Of a DNA stretch of 64,000 bases, positions 26,199 through 35,678 are shown piece after piece (position 1 is the stretch's first letter; the number at the start of each line of letters is the position of its first letter). Made by a program: the position numbers and the translations under genes. The stretch lies in contig PHBJ01000012.1 of assembly GCA_002840555.1 (NCBI GenBank), positions 159,657 to 223,656 of the forward strand, written 5' to 3'. Below the pieces are notes generated by a model. The model was not told the origin of the DNA and did not search any database. It saw nothing but the letters and a program-made list of their open reading frames with translations. Origin of the DNA: Deltaproteobacteria bacterium HGW-Deltaproteobacteria-13. GTDB lineage: Bacteria > Desulfobacterota > Syntrophia > Syntrophales > Smithellaceae.

Positions 26199-27506
26199 TT
26201 ATCCAGGCCATCTTAGAACAACAACTTCCTCACGCATTTGTTTTTTTGTTGCGGTTGCTAATCTTGTTCTAAATAAATCCAAACTTACGACTTCATAACC
26301 TAAAGATTGTGCTATATCCGCAAGCAGTTCACCCGTTTTAATTAATATCTGTAAATAGGATGCTTGATCTCCAACGACATATCCCAGGTAAGCGCCAGGC
26401 TTCAAAAAAGTCCTTAATTCGGCTAAGTGCCTTGCCATTCCGCCAAAGTAAAGCTTTGTTACTTTGCCATATAACTTTTCAAACCCGGACGTCTTGCCTA
26501 ATAGTATTCTTTTACTCTCGATCTCGTCCGCTATTCTTTGAATTTCCGCATGCCCTGCCACCCACAAATCATCATCATCACCTTTATAAACGTTCCTTGT
26601 ATTGGAACGTAATAAAGTTCTTTTCAATGACTGGAGTTCTTTCTTGTCATTAATAAATCCTAGAATGACGGACTCCAATCTGGTGGTACGTGTATAATCC
26701 TTTTCATTGGGATATGGTGGCGAGGTAAAAACCGCATCAATACTTTTAGGTTCCAGTAGGCTGCAAACTTGTCTTGAATCGGCTTTATGCACGATCGAAT
26801 GCGTATAATTTCGATCAGCCCGGTCTATATCACGTGCCATAATATCTATTTCCGACAACCAGCTTTCGACAACAGGAGCATCACTTTTTTTATTGCGATG
26901 AACACCGACTTCCGGACCGAAATGTAAATTACTGATACTGAAAACCAGTGATTTAGCCAGTGCCAGTAACTCATGATTATAAAAAAGCGATTCTTTCTCC
27001 TTGTTTATTTGTTCTAGAAGAATCAATGCTTTGTGCAAGGGAAGCGGACTAATCGAATCCGTTAAAAGTAAAGCTTCCGCCTCTGTGGGTAATTTGCGCA
27101 AATTCTCCAAATTGCTCTTCTTTATTTTTTCCTTTGCGCATTCAGAAATGCAATGGGCATGTTTAAGCAATTCCTCAGAATTGAGATTCCAATCACTTTT
27201 TACACAACTTGCAAAATGAGCCATCGGGTTCGGCTCAATCCCGATTGAATTAATACGACCCAATTTAGCTTCAACTATCGTAGTACCTGTGCCACAAAAC
27301 GGGTCTAATATGGTCTGTCCATTTTGTAGTCGAAACTTATACAGATAATCTCTAACAAGATGAGGCGGGAATGAAAGGACAAACCTATACCAATTATGGA
27401 ACATTTTGTCGCCGTTATCGATTTTGTTTGCAAGGCCATTTGATCTCAGGAGTTGAAATTTATTATCCATATGATCATATAATTTTGTTTGAACAGTTAA
27501 GCTCAT
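26199..27506 (-). CDS. DNA methyltransferase (N4-C/N6-A type)
   Basis: This 435-residue amino-methyltransferase has the AdoMet-binding motif ILDPFCGTGTTIVEAK at about residues 67-82 and the catalytic motif TSPPYPNEKDYTR at about residues 238-250, in the order I then IV. LGYVVGDQASY near residue 385 fits another conserved strand. It would protect a site cut by the nuclease(s) encoded next. An AAGGTG site precedes the ATG. It lies 30 bp after alaS on the same strand, so the restriction-modification set may be transcribed from the recA-recX-alaS promoter. The recognition sequence cannot be read. Confidence 0.85.
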   Translation of the reverse strand: MSLTVQTKLYDHMDNKFQLLRSNGLANKIDNGDKMFHNWYRFVLSFPPHLVRDYLYKFRLQNGQTILDPFCGTGTTIVEAKLGRINSIGIEPNPMAHFASCVKSDWNLNSEELLKHAHCISECAKEKIKKSNLENLRKLPTEAEALLLTDSISPLPLHKALILLEQINKEKESLFYNHELLALAKSLVFSISNLHFGPEVGVHRNKKSDAPVVESWLSEIDIMARDIDRADRNYTHSIVHKADSRQVCSLLEPKSIDAVFTSPPYPNEKDYTRTTRLESVILGFINDKKELQSLKRTLLRSNTRNVYKGDDDDLWVAGHAEIQRIADEIESKRILLGKTSGFEKLYGKVTKLYFGGMARHLAELRTFLKPGAYLGYVVGDQASYLQILIKTGELLADIAQSLGYEVVSLDLFRTRLATATKKQMREEVVVLRWPG

Positions 27507-27536
27507 TAATCACCTTACATTATTACTAATATTATT

Positions 27537-30168
<2,632 letters not shown>

Positions 30169-30188
<20 letters not shown>

Positions 30189-30666
30189 CGATATCTTCCT
30201 TTTTTATCTTTCCCAATTTATTTAAAATCAAGCCCGGCGGAAAACCCCGTCCCATCAGGGCCTGAAAAATTTTCTGTTTTTCTTTGACATCAAAAGCGGG
30301 CGGCTTCTTTTTCGCCGTCTTTTTTTTGATTAAAACCTCAATCGCCTCTTCTTCCGATAATTCCTCGCGCGCATTTTCTATAGATAAATTAATTAAATCC
30401 GCAGCTATTCCTTTTTCCCGCAAGCTGGTGATTATCTTTTTGTTTCCCCAAATTTTATTCACAACAAGATTGCGTGCCCATTGACCGGCAAAAGATGCGT
30501 CATTGAGATACTTCAAATCGTGGAGTTTTTCCAGTGTTTCTTTAACGACGACTGCGGGAAAACCTTTTTCCCGCAGTTTCTTTTCCAGCTCTTTTTCCGA
30601 ATGCGGCCTAAGCGCCAAAAGGCGATACGCTTTTTGTTTTGCCGCCGCCAGATCTAAAACTTTCAC
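30169..30666 (-). CDS. recX: Regulatory protein RecX
   Basis: RecX has 165 residues, built of three-helix repeats ([47 protein letters not shown]). It binds the RecA filament and limits its activity. The start is a GTG whose bases overlap the recA stop (GTGA), showing translational coupling. The end overlaps alaS by 20 bp. Confidence 0.93.
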
Positions 30667-31682
30667 TTATCTTCTTCCAAATCTTTAGCTACGATACCCA
30701 GCTTGGTGCGCACATCATTTTCCACAGCCTTCATAATATCAGGATTTTCTTTCAGAAAAACACGGGAATTGTCCCGGCCCTGTCCTATTCTATCACCGTT
30801 GTAGGAATACCAGGCGCCGCTTTTCTCAATGATGCCGTTTGCCGCCGCCAAATCCAGCACATCTCCTTCTCTGGAGATGCCTTCGCCGAAGATAATATCG
30901 AATTCCGCTTCCCGGAAGGGAGGAGCCATTTTGTTTTTGACCACTTTGACTTTGGTTCTGAAACCGATGACATCCTGACCGTTTTTGATGGAGGTCATCT
31001 TGCGGATATCGAGCCGCTGTGATGAATAGAATTTCAAAGCGTTGCCGCCGGTCGTCGTTTCCGGATTGCCGAAGAAGACGCCGATTTTCATGCGTAATTG
31101 ATTGATAAAAATGACGGTTGTTTTGGATTTGCTGATACTGCCGGTAAGCTTACGCAACGCCTGCGACATCAACCGCGCCTGCAGGCCCATCTGCGCGTCG
31201 CCCATTTCGCCCTCCAATTCCGCTTTGGGAACCAGCGCGGCTACGGAATCGACAACCAGAACATCAAGCGCGCCGCTGCGCACAAGTGTTTCGGCAATTT
31301 CCAACGCCTGTTCGCCCGAGTCCGGCTGAGAAATAAGAAGGTCATCAGTGTTCACACCGATTTTTTTGGCATAGGTCACATCCAGTGCGTGTTCGGCATC
31401 GATAAAAGCCGCAATCCCGTTCTTCTTTTGCGCTTCCGCCACGATATGCAGAGCCAGCGTGGTTTTCCCGCCTGATTCCGGCCCGTAGATTTCAATAACT
31501 CTGCCTCGCGGGACGCCGAAAGTTCCCAATGCGATATCGAGGCTCAGCGATCCGGTGGAAATTGCCGGAACATCGGCAACAGCCTCCGCGCCGCCCAGCT
31601 TCATAATCGAGCCCTTGCCAAATTGTCTTTCTATCTGTGTAATTGCCAAATCAACGGCTTTTGATCTGTCCATATCTGCCAT
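30663..31682 (-). CDS. recA: Recombinase RecA
   Basis: RecA has 339 residues. The Walker A motif is [10 protein letters not shown] (about residues 65-74), Walker [13 protein letters not shown], and loop L2 around [28 protein letters not shown] (given in part: [10 protein letters not shown]). It forms ATP-dependent filaments on single-stranded DNA for recombination and triggers LexA-type self-cleavage. AAGGAGG precedes the ATG. No GAAC-N4-GTTC box like that before lexA is visible upstream of recA. Confidence 0.99.
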   Translation of the reverse strand: MADMDRSKAVDLAITQIERQFGKGSIMKLGGAEAVADVPAISTGSLSLDIALGTFGVPRGRVIEIYGPESGGKTTLALHIVAEAQKKNGIAAFIDAEHALDVTYAKKIGVNTDDLLISQPDSGEQALEIAETLVRSGALDVLVVDSVAALVPKAELEGEMGDAQMGLQARLMSQALRKLTGSISKSKTTVIFINQLRMKIGVFFGNPETTTGGNALKFYSSQRLDIRKMTSIKNGQDVIGFRTKVKVVKNKMAPPFREAEFDIIFGEGISREGDVLDLAAANGIIEKSGAWYSYNGDRIGQGRDNSRVFLKENPDIMKAVENDVRTKLGIVAKDLEEDK

Positions 31683-31750
31683 AATACAATAACCTCCTTC
31701 ATCCTGTTATTTTTTATAATTTATTTGTATTTATTCCTTTAATATGTGTC

Positions 31751-31781
31751 TGTCATTCCCGACCTGACCGGGAATCCAGTA
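31751..31781. repeat. REP-like palindrome, copy 4
   Basis: TGTCATTCCCG at 31751-31761 pairs with CGGGAATCC around 31769-31777 in the typical frame ending CCAGTA. It lies in the recA upstream region, directly after the stop codon side of the AT-rich hypothetical gene. Confidence 0.7.
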
Positions 31782-31796
31782 TTTCTTTTCTGATAA

Positions 31797-32180
31797 CTAT
31801 TCTTCCATATAAGGTTTTACAAGTGAATCACACTCACTTTTAGACTTACATTCCTTTTCTAAAACTTTACCAAGAATTTTATCTCCTAGATCAACTATAG
31901 CCCCGTATCGCTTGTTTTCTTTAACATCATACAAAAACTTTGTATTAACGTTTTCATCATCTATTAAAATAAAGCATTTATTAAGTTTTTTATTATAGTG
32001 ATTTTTATATGACCTTATACTTAAATCATTATCATCTTTCTTAAAGAACTTTTCGCTGTCCTTTTTGCATTGTTTCTGTAATTGATAATCCACCTTTTTA
32101 TCATTTGAATATCCGACTATGGACATAAATGATATTATGAGAAAAATGATAAGAATTGATAGAAACAATTTTCTTTTCAT
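31797..32180 (-). CDS. Exported hypothetical protein
   Basis: This 127-residue protein has an N-terminal signal or anchor (KRKLFLSILIIFLIISFMSI then VGYS), followed by a hydrophilic Lys/Asp-rich chain with four cysteines (QCKK, KCFIL, ECKSKSEC). No family was recognised. It is AT-rich compared with recA and thpR around it, and REP-like copies flank it on both sides (31751-31781 and 32203-32254). This could mean that the gene came in as a small insert. The reading frame is clean and has a CDS-like composition, but a ribosome site is weak. Confidence 0.55.
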   Translation of the reverse strand: MKRKLFLSILIIFLIISFMSIVGYSNDKKVDYQLQKQCKKDSEKFFKKDDNDLSIRSYKNHYNKKLNKCFILIDDENVNTKFLYDVKENKRYGAIVDLGDKILGKVLEKECKSKSECDSLVKPYMEE

Positions 32181-32202
32181 CTTAGTCTCCTGTTTAATTC
32201 TT

Positions 32203-32254
32203 GGATTCCCGCTCCCCGATTAAAGCATTCGAGGACAAGCTTCGCGGGAATGAC
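32203..32254. repeat. REP-like palindrome, copy 5 (interrupted)
   Basis: GGATTCCCGC at 32203-32212 and GCGGGAATGACA at 32243-32254 are the two arms of the element. About 30 bp lie between them instead of 4-6, including ATTCGAGGACAAGC. It lies just upstream of the hypothetical exported protein gene. Confidence 0.55.
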
Positions 32255-32267
32255 AACAATAAAATTT

Positions 32268-32852
32268 TTATCCGCCCAAAGCAAATTCCGCCAGTTTTGT
32301 GTAAACAGCACCCTGCGGAGAAAGATTGCTCTGAAACAAAAACAATTTGCCGGCGACAAATTCCCCGGCTGTAAACTCATCGTGCTTTTTCAGCGCTTCG
32401 CTCATGCCCGTGATGCCGCGCGGGTCTTTAATCCGCGCCAGTGTCAGATGCGCCTGAAAAGGCCGGTCCTCCCCGGGGAATCCGATGTTCGCGAAATCAC
32501 TATCCAGTTTTTTCTGGAGTGCCAATAGTTTTTCCACATCGCCCGTCGTGCCGCACCAAAGCACTCGCGGCCTGCGCGCGTCCGGGAAAACACCCAACTT
32601 TTCAATGATCAGATTTAAAGGCGGCTTGGCAACTGTCCTGTTTTTGACGGCAATGCAAATATTTTCTACATCATCTTGAGAAATATCGCCGAAAAATTTT
32701 AATGTCAGGTGCTGTCCTTGCGGCCTCGTCCAACTTATCCGGCAGCTGATTTCACGCTTTAATTTTTCCTGCAGGCCGGATATTTTATGCAAAATATCTT
32801 CCGGCGGTTCAATCGCCAGAAAAGCACGTATGTTTTTTTCGGAATCGGCCAT
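32268..32852 (-). CDS. thpR: RNA 2',3'-cyclic phosphodiesterase (ThpR)
   Basis: This 194-residue 2H phosphoesterase has two catalytic HxTx motifs, HLTLKFFGD (near residue 46) and HLTLARIKD (near residue 133). RAFLAIEPPEDI near the N-terminus is typical of ThpR/LigT. It opens 2',3'-cyclic phosphate ends, and homologues ligate tRNA halves in vitro. AAAGGAAAG precedes the ATG. It follows cinA on the same strand after a repeat-containing gap of about 180 bp. Confidence 0.92.
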   Translation of the reverse strand: MADSEKNIRAFLAIEPPEDILHKISGLQEKLKREISCRISWTRPQGQHLTLKFFGDISQDDVENICIAVKNRTVAKPPLNLIIEKLGVFPDARRPRVLWCGTTGDVEKLLALQKKLDSDFANIGFPGEDRPFQAHLTLARIKDPRGITGMSEALKKHDEFTAGEFVAGKLFLFQSNLSPQGAVYTKLAEFALGG

Positions 32853-32868
32853 GAATTAAACTTTCCTT

Positions 32869-32944
32869 TGTCATATCGACCAACGGGAGATATCTTTTAT
32901 CTTTTAACAATCGTTAAGATTTCTCGCTTCGCTTCGAAATGACA
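32869..32944. repeat. 76-bp imperfect palindromic repeat
   Basis: TGTCATATCGA (32869-32879) pairs with TCGAAATGACA (32934-32944) at 10 of 11 bases. GAGATATCTT (32887-32896) pairs with AAGATTTCTC (32916-32925) at 9 of 10. The right half has the frame AGATTTCTCGCTTCGCTTCG, known as a widespread bacterial intergenic repeat. A second short palindrome TTGTAAA-GCT-TTTACAA follows at 32948-32964. It lies between cinA and thpR. Confidence 0.6.
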
Positions 32945-33036
32945 CATTGTAAAGCTTTTACAAAACACCACACTTAAGAATAAGCGCACCTAAAGGTACG
33001 CACTACATTTTCATCTCCCTTTATGAGAGTAAATTG

Positions 33037-34287
33037 TCACGTCAGTTTGCCCTGCAGGTAATTATTCAATAAAAACAGCGCCGCTTCGGAAAACATTTCT
33101 TTATTTCTTTGGCGATCCCATCTGTATGAATAATGGCGGCAAATCGTTTGTTTGGCATCAGCCAATGCGATATAAACAGTGCCGACAGGTTTTTCCTTGC
33201 TTCCGCCGGTGGGTCCGGCAATGCCGGTGGAGGAAAGTCCCAAATCAGTTCCGGCTAATCTGCGCACACCTTCAGCCATCAATCGGGCTGTTTCTTCGCT
33301 TACCGCTCCGTGTTTTTCAATGACTTCGGCGGGAACACCCAGCATGCTGATCTTAGCGGCGTTGCTGTATGTCACCAGGCCGCGTTCAAAATAATTCGAA
33401 CTGCCGGATACATCGGTGAGGCGGCTGGCAATCATTCCGCCGGTGCATGATTCCGCCACTGAGATGGTCAGTTTCTTTTCTGTTAACAGGTCGGCGATCA
33501 CTTCTTCGAGCGTTTGTTCTCCATAGGCAAAAATATAATCCTGTACATGAGCGGAGACTTCATTCTGCGCTTTTTGCAGATGGTTTCGAGCTTCATCCTG
33601 ATTCCGGCTGCGTGCGATTAAAACGATATGGTTTTCGGGAAACACCGGATAAAAACCAATGTTCACGCCCAGAGAATCAAAGTCAATATCTTTTACCTGC
33701 TCGTCAACCGCGGCTTCGGAAAGCCCGAAGGTCCTGATGGTTTGTTTGACGATATATTGTTCTTTCTGCGGAAAATGCCTGCGCAGAGCGGGAATGACAC
33801 CGTTGGTCACCATTAATTTCGCTTCAGCGGGCACGCCGGGAATGACAAAAATAAACTTTCCATTCAGGGAAAGGGAAAAACCCGGTGCTGTGCCTCTGGC
33901 GTTGGGTAAAATCTCGGCTCCCTTCGGGAACATGGCCTGTTTGGCGTTATTTTCGACCCATTTAAAATTGAATTTGGTGAAGATATCTTTTATAAAATTC
34001 AGGACGCTTTCATCCGTATGTAAAGGAAGGCCGAAAGCTTCGGCGATAGCGGCGGTGGTAATATCATCAGAGGTTGGCCCCAAACCGCCAGAACAAATTA
34101 CGGCGTCCGTCATGGAAAGCAGATAATCCAGACGGTTTTTGATCAAAGCAAAATCATCGCCCACGGACATGATCGCTTCCACGCTCCAACCCTGAAGGTT
34201 GGCTTCGCGCGCGATGAAAGAAGCGTTCGTATCTGAAATACGACCGTTCATTAATTCATTACCGATTGTGAGGATGCCGATCTTCAT
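33037..34287 (-). CDS. cinA: CinA family protein
   Basis: CinA has 416 residues. The N-terminal molybdopterin-binding-like domain starts MKIGILTIGNELMNGRISDT and has SGGLGPTSDD near residue 70. The C-terminal nicotinamide-nucleotide amidase domain has VAESCTGGMIASRLTDVSG (near residue 280) and GIAGPTGGS. It combines ADP-ribose pyrophosphatase-like and NMN deamidase functions in pyridine-nucleotide recycling and is often found near recA. ATG 34287 follows AAGGGG; a TTG five codons upstream overlaps that site. Confidence 0.93.
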   Translation of the reverse strand: MKIGILTIGNELMNGRISDTNASFIAREANLQGWSVEAIMSVGDDFALIKNRLDYLLSMTDAVICSGGLGPTSDDITTAAIAEAFGLPLHTDESVLNFIKDIFTKFNFKWVENNAKQAMFPKGAEILPNARGTAPGFSLSLNGKFIFVIPGVPAEAKLMVTNGVIPALRRHFPQKEQYIVKQTIRTFGLSEAAVDEQVKDIDFDSLGVNIGFYPVFPENHIVLIARSRNQDEARNHLQKAQNEVSAHVQDYIFAYGEQTLEEVIADLLTEKKLTISVAESCTGGMIASRLTDVSGSSNYFERGLVTYSNAAKISMLGVPAEVIEKHGAVSEETARLMAEGVRRLAGTDLGLSSTGIAGPTGGSKEKPVGTVYIALADAKQTICRHYSYRWDRQRNKEMFSEAALFLLNNYLQGKLT

Positions 34288-34316
34288 AAAATACCCCTTC
34301 AACTTTGGAAAATGTC

Positions 34317-34393
34317 ACCGGCATTCGCCGGTCTGTGCATATGCGGAGTTTATCCGGCGTATGCCGGATTGTTCCGCGCCTTGCCTATGGCGC
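34317..34393. repeat. Array of three hairpins between pgpA and cinA
   Basis: ACCGGC-ATTC-GCCGGT (34317-34332), ATCCGGC-GTAT-GCCGGAT (34352-34369) and GCGCC-N8-GGCGC (34376-34393) occur in a row, 30 bp before the cinA start. They would lie in the pgpA-cinA intercistronic RNA. A related GCCGGA-N7-TCCGGC hairpin (34937-34955) lies on the other side of pgpA, so this is probably a repeat family. Confidence 0.5.
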
Positions 34394-34419
34394 ATTCTAC
34401 AAAGTTGACTCATAAAATG

Positions 34420-34875
34420 TCAAAATTTCAAAAAATTTATTACCAGCCACAAAACTATGGCCGCGTAAATTCCCGCGACGACGTCATCGATCACAATACC
34501 CCATCCGCCGGGAATTCTCTGCAGGTTTCTGATGGGGAAAGGCTTTAAAATATCAAAAATCCTAAACAGAACAAAAGCGACACAAATATTAAGGATGTTT
34601 ATTTCCGCCGGCAGCATGGTTATCTGAAAGCCGATTATCTCATCAATAACAATGCGCTGGTCATCTTTTTTCTGATAAAGATTTTCCGCCTGTTGTGCAA
34701 CATAAACAGACAGCGCCAGCAAAGCAAGCACGAAAAGGAATCGTATCATCCAGGGGAAGGGCAGAAAAAGGAGGCAAATCAGAACACCTACCAGTGTGCC
34801 CGCTGTTCCCGGAGCAAAAGGCGCCAGCCCGGAGCCGAATCCAGTTGCCAGGAATGTTATCAGTTTTTCGTTCAA
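34420..34875 (-). CDS. pgpA: Phosphatidylglycerophosphatase A
   Basis: PgpA has 151 residues and several membrane helices. The family signature GFGSGLAPFAPGTAGTLVG is at about residues 13-31, and the DDQRIVIDEIIGFQITM segment near residue 73 carries acidic metal ligands. It removes phosphate from phosphatidylglycerophosphate in the inner membrane. Translation starts at TTG with GGAGG about 4 nt upstream. Hairpin repeats lie on both sides of the gene. Confidence 0.92.
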   Translation of the reverse strand: MNEKLITFLATGFGSGLAPFAPGTAGTLVGVLICLLFLPFPWMIRFLFVLALLALSVYVAQQAENLYQKKDDQRIVIDEIIGFQITMLPAEINILNICVAFVLFRIFDILKPFPIRNLQRIPGGWGIVIDDVVAGIYAAIVLWLVINFLKF

Positions 34876-34936
34876 AATTCCTCCGAAACTAAAATAAAAA
34901 ATATGGGAACCGGAGTCTCATTTTCCAGCGCTTTGC

Positions 34937-34955
34937 GCCGGATAGTTCGTCCGGC
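34937..34955. repeat. Hairpin upstream of pgpA
   Basis: GCCGGA (34937-34942) and TCCGGC (34950-34955) enclose a 7-nt loop. The neighbouring bases CAGCGCTTTGCGC and GTGCGCTGCGC are also partly self-complementary. It resembles the array on the other side of pgpA and lies between pgpA and the divergent lexA promoter. Confidence 0.4.
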
Positions 34956-35004
34956 AAATTTCAGTGCGCTGCGCTTCTGAAACTTGGGACTTACTAAAAA
35001 AGTC

Positions 35005-35033
35005 TTGACAATAGAACGATCGTTCTATATCAT
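35005..35033 (+). promoter_or_regulatory. lexA promoter with LexA box
   Basis: TTGACA (35005-35010) and TATCAT (35028-35033) are 17 bp apart. Exactly in the spacer is the perfect palindrome ATAGAACGATCGTTCTAT (35011-35028), which holds GAAC-N4-GTTC, the LexA box known from Bacillus-type LexA. Binding would block the polymerase, so autorepression is strongly suggested. The expected start of the mRNA is at or next to ATG 35041. Confidence 0.85.
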
Positions 35034-35040
35034 GTCTTCC

Positions 35041-35628
35041 ATGAAAGTCAAGCGAACTTTACAGGATGTAGAAAAAAAAATCACCGCCTTTTTCCGGGAT
35101 CACGGAAGAATGCCGACATATTCGGAAATTGCTGAAATTATTGGAGTTCGTTCCAAGAGTGTTGTTCATTTCTGGGTGGCCAAATTATTATCCGCGGGAA
35201 TTTTGCAAAAAGATGCCAAAGGATTTTTATCTTTTTTACGAAATCCGCGGGCACTAAAGCTTGCCGGAGAAGTTTGCGCCGGATTCCCCTCGCCTGCGGA
35301 AGAAGAACTGCGGGATATTATCTCCTTCGATGAATATCTGATCAGAAATCCGGATACATCATTTTTACTTTCCGTTACCGGCGATTCCATGATTGACGCG
35401 GGGATTCAAGAAAAAGATCTGGTGATTGTTGAAAAAAATAAAGATCCCAAAGACGGCGATATCATTTTAGCCGAAGTGGACGGCAACTGGACAATGAAAT
35501 ATTTTCGCAGAAAAGGAAAAATGGTGATTCTCGAGGCGGCCAATTCCAAATATCCCCCGATCGTACCGCGGATGGATCTGCGCATTGCCGGCGTGATTAT
35601 GGCGGTTGTCAGAAAATATCATAAATAG
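35041..35628 (+). CDS. lexA: LexA-type SOS repressor
   Basis: This 195-residue protein is LexA-like. The N-terminal winged helix (residues 1-65) has TYSEIAEIIGVRSKSVVHFW. The Ala80-Gly81 cleavage site lies in EVCAGFPSP, the catalytic Ser116 in TGDSMID and Lys153 in NWTMKYF. RecA filaments would trigger self-cleavage. The start is set at ATG 35041, because the -10 box runs to 35033 and the nearer ATG at 35032 would overlap it; this implies a leaderless or nearly leaderless mRNA without a ribosome site. FPSPAEEE also recalls UmuD, but the HTH argues for a repressor. Confidence 0.88.
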   Translation: MKVKRTLQDVEKKITAFFRDHGRMPTYSEIAEIIGVRSKSVVHFWVAKLLSAGILQKDAKGFLSFLRNPRALKLAGEVCAGFPSPAEEELRDIISFDEYLIRNPDTSFLLSVTGDSMIDAGIQEKDLVIVEKNKDPKDGDIILAEVDGNWTMKYFRRKGKMVILEAANSKYPPIVPRMDLRIAGVIMAVVRKYHK

Positions 35629-35678
35629 AGCGCTCTATAATAAGGTCAGATATTGCCGATCAATACAGATATTATTAA

